From Hoyosella rhizosphaerae (GTDB lineage Bacteria; Actinomycetota; Actinomycetes; Mycobacteriales; Mycobacteriaceae), in NCBI RefSeq assembly GCF_014643175.1, contig NZ_BMJH01000002.1:682001-746000 (forward strand): a DNA stretch of 64,000 bases, written 5' to 3'. Below, one piece after another: positions 6,767 to 14,163 of the stretch. The notes under the pieces are model-generated. The model was not told the origin of the DNA. It made no database searches and worked only from the letters and a program-made list of their open reading frames with translations. Position 1 is the stretch's first letter; each line of letters opens with the position of its first letter. Position numbers and translations under genes: made by a program.

Positions 6767-8707
6767 ATGGCCGCACCATGGGTTTTGGGTATCGACTTCG
6801 GCACATCAAACACCGCGGCCGCGCACAACAGAGTGACGGGCGGCGGTGTCGAAGCCCTACCGTTGAGCCATCACGGAAACCTGCTGCCGTCGGCTGTTTT
6901 TATGAAGTCACCTACCCAGATTGAAGTAGGTGAAGTCGCGATCAACCAGGCTGAACTGAACCCGGCAGCGTTCTTGGCTGCACCGAAACGTGTACTGGGT
7001 CAGCGCACGATTTCCCTAGACGGTTATGACCTACCACCCTCGGATGTGGTGGCAGCGGTGATCGCGAAAGTGGTAGCAAAGGCCACCACAGTACACGGTG
7101 GCGCACCACCGAGCACTGTGGTGCTGACGCACCCTGAAGCGTGGTCTGTCGCCGAGATTCAAGCCCTGACCACCGCGGCGATGCGCGCTGGTGTGCCTGC
7201 TCAGGCCATCAGAACTATCTCTGAACCTCGTGCCGCGGTGCACTATTACACCCGCACCAATACCCTCCGCGAGGGTGAAAGCATCGCGGTGTTCGACTTT
7301 GGTGGGGGCACCCTCGACGTGGCGGTCCTGTCGGCCTGCGCAGACGGTGGGTTTGATGTTGTCGCCGCTCGCGGCGACAACGCCCTAGGTGGGAAAACCT
7401 TCGATGCGCTAGTACGCCGCTGGGTTGATGAACAACTCAACGAACGCAACCCTGAACTGTTCCGTCACCTGCGCGAGACTGCTCCCTTGGGTGTGCTGCG
7501 CACGGTCGACGATTCTATTCGCCGGGCGAAAGAACTATTGTCGGAAACACCGTCCGCCCGGATCACTGTCAGCGCTGCCGGCAAACAAGAAAACTTGCTG
7601 ATTACCCGTGACGAGTTCGAAGAACTTATCGGTACCAACGTCGAACGCGCCGTCGACCTTACGCGGGCGACCCTGAGGTCCGCCGGTGTCGACGCAAACC
7701 GACTGTCCGCCCTATACCTGACAGGCGGATCATCGCGCACTCCGTTGGTCCATCACCAACTTGGGCAGATCGGTCCCATCGCGACACTTGATGACCCGAA
7801 AACTGTGGTGGCGCAGGGCGCAATCATCGCCTTCGAGAGTGGGAACACCACAACCGCACCCCCAGAAGTGTTGACAACAACACCGGCTTCCTTCGCCTCT
7901 GCGGCAACTGACTTGTCACGACCACATTCCGGCGCGGACACCGTGTTCACTGGACCCCCGATCCCAACGGCACCTGGTGTGAACTGGACCGAGACCTACC
8001 CGGTCACAGCGACGACACCTACCGGCGTTGCAGCCGGAACAGGTCGGTACACAACCGGCAACACTGAACCTGATGCGCCGAACCAAACCGCAGGAGAAAC
8101 CACTACCCACCGCACAGGACGTGTCACTGCCATCGCGGGTGGGGTGCTTGCTGTGCTTGTCGGTGCAGCGCTGATTGTGCCTGGACTGTTTCCCAGCACC
8201 GATGACCCTGACCGTATGAACACTGGTGACACGACCACGGCGCAGGCTGCAGCGGAAAACACCATGGCAAGCAACGACGATGCGGCAACCGGCGCAGACA
8301 TCGACACCGACACTGTCGACGGAATCATGTCGGTGATGCCCGCATCCTTGGCCCAGGACCTGACGTGTGAGCGTTCCAGCTTCTCCGGAACCAACAACAA
8401 ACTGACGGTGCGGTGCACGATCAATGAAGGTTCGGAGTTACTACACGGCATCAACCGTGACCAGTTTCTCGCGTTGCACGCCTATATCGACCGTGACGAG
8501 GCTGACACCCTCATTCGGCGATGGCAAGAATACGATGACGAGTTCCTCGTTGAAAACAGCGACTACACGGTCGGTGTCTTACTCAAAGATGAGCCCTCAA
8601 CGAGCATGTCTGACTACGCGAATCGTGATTCCGGGCTCATCCTAAGAATCTTCAACATGGATTTAGTTGACGTTGAACAGTTTGTGCGCAACGCCGGACT
8701 GCTCTAA
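6767..8707 (+). CDS. Membrane-spanning Hsp70-like ATPase
   Basis: A 646-residue protein. Residues 1-360 form an Hsp70/DnaK-type ATPase domain: phosphate-1 motif GIDFGTSN near residues 8-15, EPRAA near 153, phosphate-2 motif FDFGGGTLDV near 174-183, and adenosine motif TGGSSRTP near 318-325. There is no canonical peptide-binding domain. Instead a Thr/Pro-rich linker leads to one transmembrane helix (about 453-474, AGGVLAVLVGAALIVPG) and a roughly 170-residue extracytoplasmic domain with two cysteines (about 532 and 548) that could form a disulfide. So ATP hydrolysis inside would be linked to a sensor or substrate domain outside. Start: ATG 8 nt after AGGGGGAG; the GTG just upstream (6764) is also possible. 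The single-pass protein at 8768 follows 60 bp later. Confidence 0.85.
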   Translation: MAAPWVLGIDFGTSNTAAAHNRVTGGGVEALPLSHHGNLLPSAVFMKSPTQIEVGEVAINQAELNPAAFLAAPKRVLGQRTISLDGYDLPPSDVVAAVIAKVVAKATTVHGGAPPSTVVLTHPEAWSVAEIQALTTAAMRAGVPAQAIRTISEPRAAVHYYTRTNTLREGESIAVFDFGGGTLDVAVLSACADGGFDVVAARGDNALGGKTFDALVRRWVDEQLNERNPELFRHLRETAPLGVLRTVDDSIRRAKELLSETPSARITVSAAGKQENLLITRDEFEELIGTNVERAVDLTRATLRSAGVDANRLSALYLTGGSSRTPLVHHQLGQIGPIATLDDPKTVVAQGAIIAFESGNTTTAPPEVLTTTPASFASAATDLSRPHSGADTVFTGPPIPTAPGVNWTETYPVTATTPTGVAAGTGRYTTGNTEPDAPNQTAGETTTHRTGRVTAIAGGVLAVLVGAALIVPGLFPSTDDPDRMNTGDTTTAQAAAENTMASNDDAATGADIDTDTVDGIMSVMPASLAQDLTCERSSFSGTNNKLTVRCTINEGSELLHGINRDQFLALHAYIDRDEADTLIRRWQEYDDEFLVENSDYTVGVLLKDEPSTSMSDYANRDSGLILRIFNMDLVDVEQFVRNAGLL

Positions 8708-8767
8708 CCGACCGCAAACGTGGCTGACACTGGCCCCGAAAACTGCCTGCCTGATGGGGGAACCTTT

Positions 8768-9562
8768 ATGGAAAGACGGTCAATTAGGAAGGCTTGGCCG
8801 CTGTGGCTAGTCACAGCGATGATTGTCGTTGCAGGACTCATCGTCGGTGTCAGTTGCGCTGTGGGTCTAGGGGACACCAACACACCAACGGCTGCGCCCA
8901 CCACCGGCGATACCTCCGCGCCAAACACCGAAACCGCAGAAACCCGCCACACGGTTGCGTTCGGGATTCCCTACGTAGATCGCCTCAACCGGATTGTCGA
9001 GCGACCAGCCAACGCCGAAGGGGAACCGCTGCAGCAGCAACGATCGGACTGGTCGCCAGGTGATCCGGTTGTTTTTGACGATGTGATGCTCCAAGAAACG
9101 AAGTACGGAGTACTGCCGTTCTCGGCCAAACATGGGCCGTGGGAGATCAGTGAATGCCGCGCCGAGGGCTACAGCCGCACCCCAATGGGCGCGGTCATCG
9201 CGGCCCTGCACCTCGATTTCAGATGGAGTGGGTGCCGCAGCGAGACCGCCCACCGGGAACTAGCTGAAACACAGATTATCGCTTCGGAATCTGAACTTGA
9301 CGAGAGGCTAGCTGTACCACGTGACCAGCTCGAACAATACTTGGCGAGGGTTATTGAGGGGTCAGCACCGGAAGCGGTCCGCGTTATCTCATTCCGGCCG
9401 GACTTCGTAACCTTCGAAGCTGCCATCCCTGGCCCGTCGTCACTTTGGGGCGTGGCCAGAGTGACGGTGGTCTGGAAAGACGGCGGCTGGAAATATCTGC
9501 CTTCACGGGCTACCACCCAGGATCACATCAGCGACATCTCGGGATGGGTGCGCCTGCAATGA
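8768..9562 (+). CDS. Single-pass membrane protein with extracytoplasmic domain, paralogue of 11928
   Basis: A 264-residue protein: short basic N-terminus MERRSIRKAW, one transmembrane helix (about residues 10-34), a Thr/Pro-rich linker and an extracytoplasmic domain. The segment LPFSAKHGPWEISECRAEGY then SRTPMGAVIAALHL aligns with MPFSATDGPTGF...GIAKGFARTAQGAGLAGAHY of the gene at 11928, so the two are paralogues. From memory, similar domains (possibly DUF8175) occur in actinobacterial conjugative elements; no conjugation genes are seen here. The ATG at 8768 follows a GGGGGA ribosome site; the frame is open from a GTG at 8720. It probably shares the Hsp70 transcript. Confidence 0.75.
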   Translation: MERRSIRKAWPLWLVTAMIVVAGLIVGVSCAVGLGDTNTPTAAPTTGDTSAPNTETAETRHTVAFGIPYVDRLNRIVERPANAEGEPLQQQRSDWSPGDPVVFDDVMLQETKYGVLPFSAKHGPWEISECRAEGYSRTPMGAVIAALHLDFRWSGCRSETAHRELAETQIIASESELDERLAVPRDQLEQYLARVIEGSAPEAVRVISFRPDFVTFEAAIPGPSSLWGVARVTVVWKDGGWKYLPSRATTQDHISDISGWVRLQ

Positions 9563-9673
9563 TCAATCCCGACGGTCTATGACCCCGTGAACGTGATTCA
9601 ACCGTGCGGGCGCACTGAAGTGCACACGCGGTTGTCGTTAGCAGATTAGAACACGGACCTTGATCACCAAAAT

Positions 9674-9692
9674 GCCCGCGTAAGCGCGTGGG
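9674..9692 (-). terminator. Short hairpin after orphan antitoxin
   Basis: On the minus strand CCCACGCG, loop CTTA, CGCGGGC, followed by ATTTT. A short imperfect stem about 50 bp after the antitoxin stop; the 9563-9742 gap holds nothing else recognisable. Confidence 0.35.
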
Positions 9693-9742
9693 TCATGAGA
9701 CAGTCGATACCTTTCGGGACGGCCGTCACCGAGGTTTGATTG

Positions 9743-9946
9743 CTAACGGAATTCTCGGTGTTCGCGCTGCGCTTCGGCGATGGCGAGTTCAACAGCTTCC
9801 TCGACGGTAAGTTCACCGCGTAACTGGCGGCGGCCGATCTCGATGCCGTAGTCGCTGGGTTCCATCCCCGCCATACGGTGACCAACCGTCGCTCCGGCGA
9901 TCATGCGGTCGATCTGATCTTCGGTCAGCTTCTTGGCGCGAGTCAT
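9743..9946 (-). CDS. Orphan VbhA-like antitoxin, third copy
   Basis: A 67-residue protein starting MTRAKKLTEDQIDRMI, with ribosome site GGGGAAAGG before the ATG. The layout matches the VbhA-like antitoxins at 5450 and 5877: a first helix, then EIGRRQLRGELTVEEAVEL as the second helix. In the first helix the positions that carry Ser and Glu in the SARLEG motif are Gly and Ala (GHRMAG), so the inhibitory residues seem lost. The upstream DNA (about 9965-10010) still resembles that of the other two copies, including a TAAAAT element. No Fic sequence follows. Confidence 0.6.
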   Translation of the reverse strand: MTRAKKLTEDQIDRMIAGATVGHRMAGMEPSDYGIEIGRRQLRGELTVEEAVELAIAEAQREHREFR

Positions 9947-10114
9947 AGCACCTTTCCCCGTTTTCGGTGGTGTGCCGTTTATTTTACGTGTTCGAGCTGG
10001 TGCAGGCATTGCCTTAGCTGTCCAGTTGTGGGCACAGCGTGGGCTGTTCGGAGAACGCGAGGGGAAGATCGCCGCTTCACGGCAAAAGCGCTTCAAAAGT
10101 TTTTTGTCGGCAGG

Positions 10115-10146
10115 TGACACTTTCGGGCCGGTTACTGCATCTAACT
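10115..10146 (+). promoter_or_regulatory. Shared bipartite promoter-like motif, copy 4
   Basis: TGACACTTT (10115-10123), 16 nt, TCTAACT (10140-10146), ending 64 nt before the repeat-protein ATG. Identical in both halves to copies 2 and 3. Confidence 0.65.
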
Positions 10147-10210
10147 TTCAGAACCGAAACGAGGGGCCAACAGAAGGGAGGCCCCCAGACACGGATAGGA
10201 CTTAACGACC

Positions 10211-10849
10211 ATGAGCGGAATGGACAAGCTGACCAACAACGGCGACCAAACCACCTTCAACGGACAAGCACCGATCGTCCTCTCGGAGCGCGACACCAAC
10301 GGTGACGGCTGGAAAGACACCACCCACATCGACCTCACCGGTGACGGACGGGTGGACGAGATTCAGCGCGACACCACTCATAACGGACTTGTCGACTACA
10401 TCGAAACTGACTCCACTGGCGACGGCCGGTTCGACACAATCCACCGCGATACCGACTCCAACGGCATTTTCAATATGGCCGAGCGGGACACCAACGGCAA
10501 TGGTGTCAGCGATGTGTTCGCTCAAGACACCACCCGGGATGGCCGGTTTGACACTATCGGCCGCGACACCAACCACGACGGCAATGTGGATGTCACCGAA
10601 TACGACACCAACGGTGACGGACACTCCGACCTCGCAGAACTCGACACCAACCACAATGGTTCAGTCGACATGCTCCGCAACGACACAAACTACAACGGCC
10701 GGATTGACGAAGTAGTGGTCGACATCAACCATGACGGTTCCTTCGACTATGTCGCTATCGACAGCACCCACGATGGTGCCGTCGATGCGCAGTACGCCCA
10801 GATCAACAACGAGTGGGTTGAACTGCCGGACCCTTCCGCCTTGATCTGA
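10211..10849 (+). CDS. Protein of thirteen 13-residue Ca-loop-like repeats
   Basis: A 212-residue acidic protein. Residues 28-196 are exactly thirteen tandem 13-residue repeats of the form D-[TSL]-[NTD]-x-[DN]-G-x-x-[DN]-x-x-x-x, for example DTNGDGWKDTTHI and DLTGDGRVDEIQR. The DxNxDGxxD core resembles the calcium-binding loops of EF-hand, dockerin and thrombospondin type 3 repeats. A 16-residue tail (QINNEWVELPDPSALI) follows. There is no signal peptide or membrane helix, so it appears cytoplasmic unless exported by a specialised route. It may belong to the actinobacterial DUF6802 group, from memory. It has its own copy of the cluster promoter motif and is followed by an acidic small protein, suggesting a scaffold or ion-responsive partner of the chaperone/dynamin proteins. 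Confidence 0.85.
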   Translation: MSGMDKLTNNGDQTTFNGQAPIVLSERDTNGDGWKDTTHIDLTGDGRVDEIQRDTTHNGLVDYIETDSTGDGRFDTIHRDTDSNGIFNMAERDTNGNGVSDVFAQDTTRDGRFDTIGRDTNHDGNVDVTEYDTNGDGHSDLAELDTNHNGSVDMLRNDTNYNGRIDEVVVDINHDGSFDYVAIDSTHDGAVDAQYAQINNEWVELPDPSALI

Positions 10850-10888
10850 CAGACGTAAGATGCCACAACTGAACAACCATGTTTTTGC

Positions 10889-10917
10889 GCCGCGGGCTGC
10901 CACAAGTAGCCCGCGGC
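10889..10917 (+). terminator. Intercistronic hairpin
   Basis: Perfect 10-bp stem GCCGCGGGCT / AGCCCGCGGC with a 9-nt loop, between the repeat protein and the acidic protein. No T-run follows, so it may be a partial terminator or mRNA-stabilising structure. Confidence 0.5.
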
Positions 10918-10941
10918 ACGCCACACCAGGAGGATGAACAG

Positions 10942-11262
10942 ATGGACGTACGAGAAGACCCTCTCGCTGATCTCCTCGGCATCGAAGCCGAACTTCCCGC
11001 CCTGACTGACGCGGTGTGGGACAACGCACTACGCGTTGCCACTGACCCGAACACACCTGCGCTGGGGGATCACCTCGTCCCAGAAATGGACGATGATGGG
11101 GACTTCAGCAGTGGTGCTGACCTGATCGATAACAGTGACGAAATCTCCTTTTCCGCCACAAGCGACATAGGGGAGCAGTGGGATGCATCACACGAACGCG
11201 ACTTTTTCGACACCCTCAGCGATGAGGGAACAGGCTGGTCAACGGGCGATTCTCAGCTGTAG
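10942..11262 (+). CDS. Small acidic protein of unknown function
   Basis: A 106-residue, strongly acidic protein starting MDVREDPLADLLGIEAELP after an excellent AGGAGG site; an in-frame upstream start at 10879 would read through the hairpin and is unlikely. No signal peptide, membrane helix or known motif. The first half is helical with conserved-looking PLADLLG and VWDNALRVA segments; the second half is Asp/Ser/Gly-rich and probably disordered. It sits between the repeat protein and the ECF sigma factor and may be a soluble partner of the repeat protein. I do not recognise a family. Confidence 0.7.
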   Translation: MDVREDPLADLLGIEAELPALTDAVWDNALRVATDPNTPALGDHLVPEMDDDGDFSSGADLIDNSDEISFSATSDIGEQWDASHERDFFDTLSDEGTGWSTGDSQL

Positions 11263-11312
11263 CCAATGATCGTGTGCGTAAACCTAGTGTGAGAAATTCC
11301 ACTGAGTTTCAA

Positions 11313-11332
11313 TGTGACAAATGCACGTCACA
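11313..11332. promoter_or_regulatory. Inverted repeat upstream of the ECF sigma gene
   Basis: TGTGAC, 8 nt, GTCACA: a perfect 6-bp dyad 47 nt before the sigma factor start. TGACAA (11314-11319), 16 nt, GATAGT (11336-11341) could be a primary-sigma promoter overlapping it, so the dyad may be an operator. Confidence 0.4.
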
Positions 11333-11378
11333 AAACGATAGTTATTTGTCAGGGGAGACAAGATTCCGGGGGGAATTC

Positions 11379-11906
11379 GTGAGCAATACAGAAAATTCAG
11401 AGTTACTGTCGCGCGCCCGAAACGGGGATTCGCATGCGTTCGGCCAACTTGTCAGCCAGCACCGCAACCAAATTTGGGCGGTATGTTTCCGAATCACAGG
11501 AAACAAATGCGACGCCGAAGACGCCATGCAAAACGCACTGATCGCAGCGTGGCAAAACCTTGAAAAGTTTCGCGGCGACGCCCGTTTTGGCACATGGTTA
11601 CAGCGCATCGCCTCCAATGCTGCGCTGACGATCGTCCGGTCACGCAAAGACACCGAGTTCGACCACACCGAAATCGACCTTGCTGACACCACCCGACGCC
11701 ACGACGACCAGATCGCCGACCGTGACCTGATCAATCAGGCACTGCAGCAACTCACCGAAGACAACCGCACCATCCTTGTACTGCGCGAATACTCCGGTCT
11801 CAGCTACACCGAAATCGCCGACCACCTCGGCGTCACCACCGACACCGTCAAAGCCAGACTCAAACGCACCCGCGCGCAACTGGCCACAATGCTGCTCACT
11901 GCATAA
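11379..11906 (+). CDS. ECF-family RNA polymerase sigma factor
   Basis: A 175-residue sigma factor of the extracytoplasmic function group. Region 2 is seen in AFGQLVSQHRNQIWAVCFRI through DAEDAMQNALIAAWQNL and FGTWLQRIASNAAL; region 4 ends with the helix-turn-helix YTEIADHLGVTTDTVKARL. The GTG start at 11379 follows GGGGGG; the frame is open from 11274 but that extension is Cys-rich and not sigma-like. No classical zinc-binding anti-sigma factor is adjacent; the next gene encodes a single-pass membrane protein 21 bp downstream that could take that role. It is the obvious candidate to read the bipartite motif shared by four cluster promoters. Confidence 0.88.
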   Translation: MSNTENSELLSRARNGDSHAFGQLVSQHRNQIWAVCFRITGNKCDAEDAMQNALIAAWQNLEKFRGDARFGTWLQRIASNAALTIVRSRKDTEFDHTEIDLADTTRRHDDQIADRDLINQALQQLTEDNRTILVLREYSGLSYTEIADHLGVTTDTVKARLKRTRAQLATMLLTA

Positions 11907-11927
11907 ACCGGTGACGAAAGGAGTGTT

Positions 11928-12788
11928 GTGATGACCGAGCAGGCGCAAGGTACCCAGCCAGATGAAAACCATATCGGCACAAGTTCTCTAGCATCCACCC
12001 GGGTGGGTGCTGTTGTTGCCTTGGTGACCATGATTGTGGTGATGGGTGCTGCCGTGAGTATCTGGATTCTCATCAAAGGCGACGACCAGCCACTCGCGTC
12101 CTCTGACTTGGCACCTAGCGCTGCACAGCAGCAGCGACCAGCCAGCAAGTTCGAACCTGACCCATGGGTCGACGTGCTCGGCCGCGCGGTGTATGTGCCA
12201 CTCGATGAACGAGGTGTCATCCTCGACCAGTACCCACCCGCGACCAACCGCACCGAATTGGATGCCCCCGGTGGAGTGGTGCTCCAGCAAATCCACGGCA
12301 ACATGGCCATGCCTTTCTCTGCCACTGACGGACCCACCGGGTTCACAGACAACGGCATCGCCAAAGGCTTCGCCCGCACCGCACAGGGAGCTGGACTCGC
12401 CGGGGCGCACTACATGGGATATCTCGCTGGCGGAAATGACCGGATCGCTCTGATGCAAGAAGCTGGACTTGTCATCGAAGAGAGCGAACTGCTGCAAGAA
12501 GACATCCGCCACAACGCATCCGGGGGTGAACTAGCCGCCCGCAATAGTCGGCCTCAGGGCACCGCGGAACTGATCAAAGTCGACTATCACAACGGTGACC
12601 TGGCCCAGGTACGTGGGGCGCATTATCTGGAAGCACCGAATGGCGAAACCTGGTGGGTAAAAGCGTGGGTGCAAGTAGTGTGGCGCGATGGCCTCGGGTG
12701 GGTCGTGAAGATCAGCGGCGTTGACACGTTCGGGTCAGGCTGGTTCGACCAGCTCGAGGGAACCGGGTGGGGCGCCTGGTGGTCATGA
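11928..12788 (+). CDS. Single-pass membrane protein with extracytoplasmic domain, paralogue of 8768
   Basis: A 286-residue protein with a cytoplasmic N-terminus of about 25 residues, one transmembrane helix (about 26-50, VGAVVALVTMIVVMGAAVSI), a linker and a C-terminal domain outside. It shares the MPFSATDGP...GFARTAQGA...AHY block and a Trp-rich end (TWWVKAWVQVVWRDG, compare VARVTVVWKDGGWKYL) with the protein at 8768. It is 21 bp downstream of the ECF sigma gene and overlaps the next start by four bases (ATGA). Its position makes it a possible membrane-bound regulator of the sigma factor, but it has no visible anti-sigma zinc motif. Confidence 0.75.
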   Translation: MMTEQAQGTQPDENHIGTSSLASTRVGAVVALVTMIVVMGAAVSIWILIKGDDQPLASSDLAPSAAQQQRPASKFEPDPWVDVLGRAVYVPLDERGVILDQYPPATNRTELDAPGGVVLQQIHGNMAMPFSATDGPTGFTDNGIAKGFARTAQGAGLAGAHYMGYLAGGNDRIALMQEAGLVIEESELLQEDIRHNASGGELAARNSRPQGTAELIKVDYHNGDLAQVRGAHYLEAPNGETWWVKAWVQVVWRDGLGWVVKISGVDTFGSGWFDQLEGTGWGAWWS

Positions 12789-12880
12789 TGATTCGCCGAG
12801 CAGCGGTGGTGTTGGTGCTCGTTGTGGGTGTGCTTTTAGGGTCAACCGCGAGCAGCACCGCCGGAAAAGCGCTGGTCTGA
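12785..12880 (+). pseudogene. Signal-peptide fragment, probably frameshifted from the next gene
   Basis: A 31-codon frame that starts inside the stop of the upstream gene (ATGA). It encodes a textbook Sec signal peptide: MIRRAAVVLVLVVGVLLGST followed by ASSTAGKALV and a stop. The stop is one base before the ATG of the next gene, which has no signal peptide. Removing a single A from the A4 run near 12865-12868 would fuse both into one secreted protein. Either a real frameshift mutation, a slippage site, or a sequencing error. Confidence 0.55.
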
Positions 12881-12881
12881 C

Positions 12882-13247
12882 ATGCAGCTGCCACCACCCG
12901 CACCCTCCGCTGAAGCGATTTCCCGAACCATGAACTCGCTGGCCGCGCACCAACCTCTGGGTGTGCTGACGTCGGTGTTCTGCTCTGATGCCCGCGCCTG
13001 GATCCTTGCGCACATCAATGGCCAAGACCCCCAGCGAGTAGCGGACTGGGATACCCACATGGGTACCGTGTACGCCTCAGACACCACACACGCACGCTCC
13101 CTACTGCAAGGCATACCGAACAGCGACGCTAGCCTAGGCCACCGCATACCAAAGCAGTTCCTGCAGGAGCTGCACCGCGACGCCGAGAAAGAAACCCGCT
13201 ATCGCACCCGTAATGCGGTCGATATCAGCTGCCTCGACCGCATCTGA
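12882..13247 (+). CDS. Small protein, probably the mature part of a secreted protein
   Basis: A 121-residue frame starting MQLPPPAPSAEAISRTMNSL. It has two cysteines (FCSDARAW near residue 34 and SCLDRI near the end) that could pair outside the cell, and a Pro-rich start like a mature N-terminus. No ribosome site is evident before its ATG, supporting the idea that translation should enter from the signal-peptide frame at 12785. No family recognised. Last gene of the sigma-factor transcription unit. Confidence 0.55.
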   Translation: MQLPPPAPSAEAISRTMNSLAAHQPLGVLTSVFCSDARAWILAHINGQDPQRVADWDTHMGTVYASDTTHARSLLQGIPNSDASLGHRIPKQFLQELHRDAEKETRYRTRNAVDISCLDRI

Positions 13248-13608
13248 GTAGCAATCGGCTGCGTCTATTGGTGGAGGGTTCCAATTCACTGTTCAGCTCA
13301 ATCGTTCGCAAACTCTGCAACCCGATGGTCATCACTGTCTCGTCTGGGCGGATTAGCGTTGCGTATCCCAGACGAGGTCCAGCATCCGCATCGCGGACCA
13401 AGCATCGATAGTTGGCGCGAACGTCGACTGTCACGGTGTCGACAGATTTAGTGCCGCAGCGATCCTGTGCAGGGAATTGCCGTCAAGGACCTGGAATTGT
13501 GCCCGATTTTGGCTGCTGCCATCGAGATGCTGCTACGCCGACCTGTCCTTCAACTGAACACAATCTCAGGTCCTTCTGCGCCCGTCGCCATGACTCGTTT
13601 GGGGGAGT
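13248..13608. other. Gap without a convincing gene
   Basis: About 360 bp. A minus-strand frame from about 13490 to 13260 has some coding-like composition (for example DTVTVDVRANYRCLVRDA) but is closed upstream by a stop and has no ribosome site, so at most it is a gene relic. No terminator, repeat or RNA gene seen. Confidence 0.5.
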
Positions 13609-14163
13609 TTAGGGCTGCAACCAAGGCACTGCTTGCTCCGCGCTGCCACTGCCCAAAAGCGACAGTAGGTCGGGCACGGCAGGCGCCGGAGGTGTCGGAG
13701 CACTAGGAACCGTGACAATCTGTGATGCATCTTGAACGGTGAATGCCGTTGCGGGGAACGCCTGCAACACTTCTTCGACACCTGGGTAGTCCGACACCCA
13801 CATCGCAGGCTCACCGTCGGTGGTCGCGCAGGAGGCCAACACCACATACGTGCCGTCGGGCACCTCGGTTACTGTCTGCGTTGCACCACCCGGGTGAACT
13901 TCACCGGAAGCGAAGAGCGTTTGCCCGCCCCTCATGACTTCTTCCACCGGCGGCAGGACACCGTCGGGAGCAGGTGCAAGGGACGTTGTGCACACCAGAA
14001 CTGAACCTGAGTCGTTGGTGATGGTGTTACTGACGGTTGACCCGCTCACCTCGAAGGCGTAGCTGACATCGGTGGGTTCGGCAGCGGAAACCAACCCAGG
14101 TGCTACCAAGGTCAGCGGGACTGCTACTGCGGCAACGAATGTAGTGCGGGCGATCAGTCGCAT
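13609..14163 (-). CDS. Secreted protein of unknown function
   Basis: A 184-residue protein with a Sec signal peptide (MRLIARTTFVAAVAVPLTLV, cleavage probably after VSAAEP region near residue 28). The mature part is beta-rich (VSYAFEVSGSTVSNTITNDS) with two cysteines, VLVCTTS and ASCATTD, likely forming a disulfide, and a Pro-rich linker before a short C-terminal segment. ATG at 14163 follows AAGGGAAC. The fold may be a small immunoglobulin-like secreted domain. It sits at the outer edge of the cluster without the shared promoter motif, so its link to it is unproven. Confidence 0.75.
   Translation of the reverse strand: MRLIARTTFVAAVAVPLTLVAPGLVSAAEPTDVSYAFEVSGSTVSNTITNDSGSVLVCTTSLAPAPDGVLPPVEEVMRGGQTLFASGEVHPGGATQTVTEVPDGTYVVLASCATTDGEPAMWVSDYPGVEEVLQAFPATAFTVQDASQIVTVPSAPTPPAPAVPDLLSLLGSGSAEQAVPWLQP

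Noticed and set aside
11313-11332. Possible CRP/GlxR binding site
   Set aside because: The half sites TGTGA and TCACA are 10 bases apart instead of the 6 needed.
13225-13434. Possible 69-residue gene on the minus strand
   Set aside because: No ribosome site, overlaps the end of the plus-strand gene, and the frame continues upstream only to an early stop; at best a relic.
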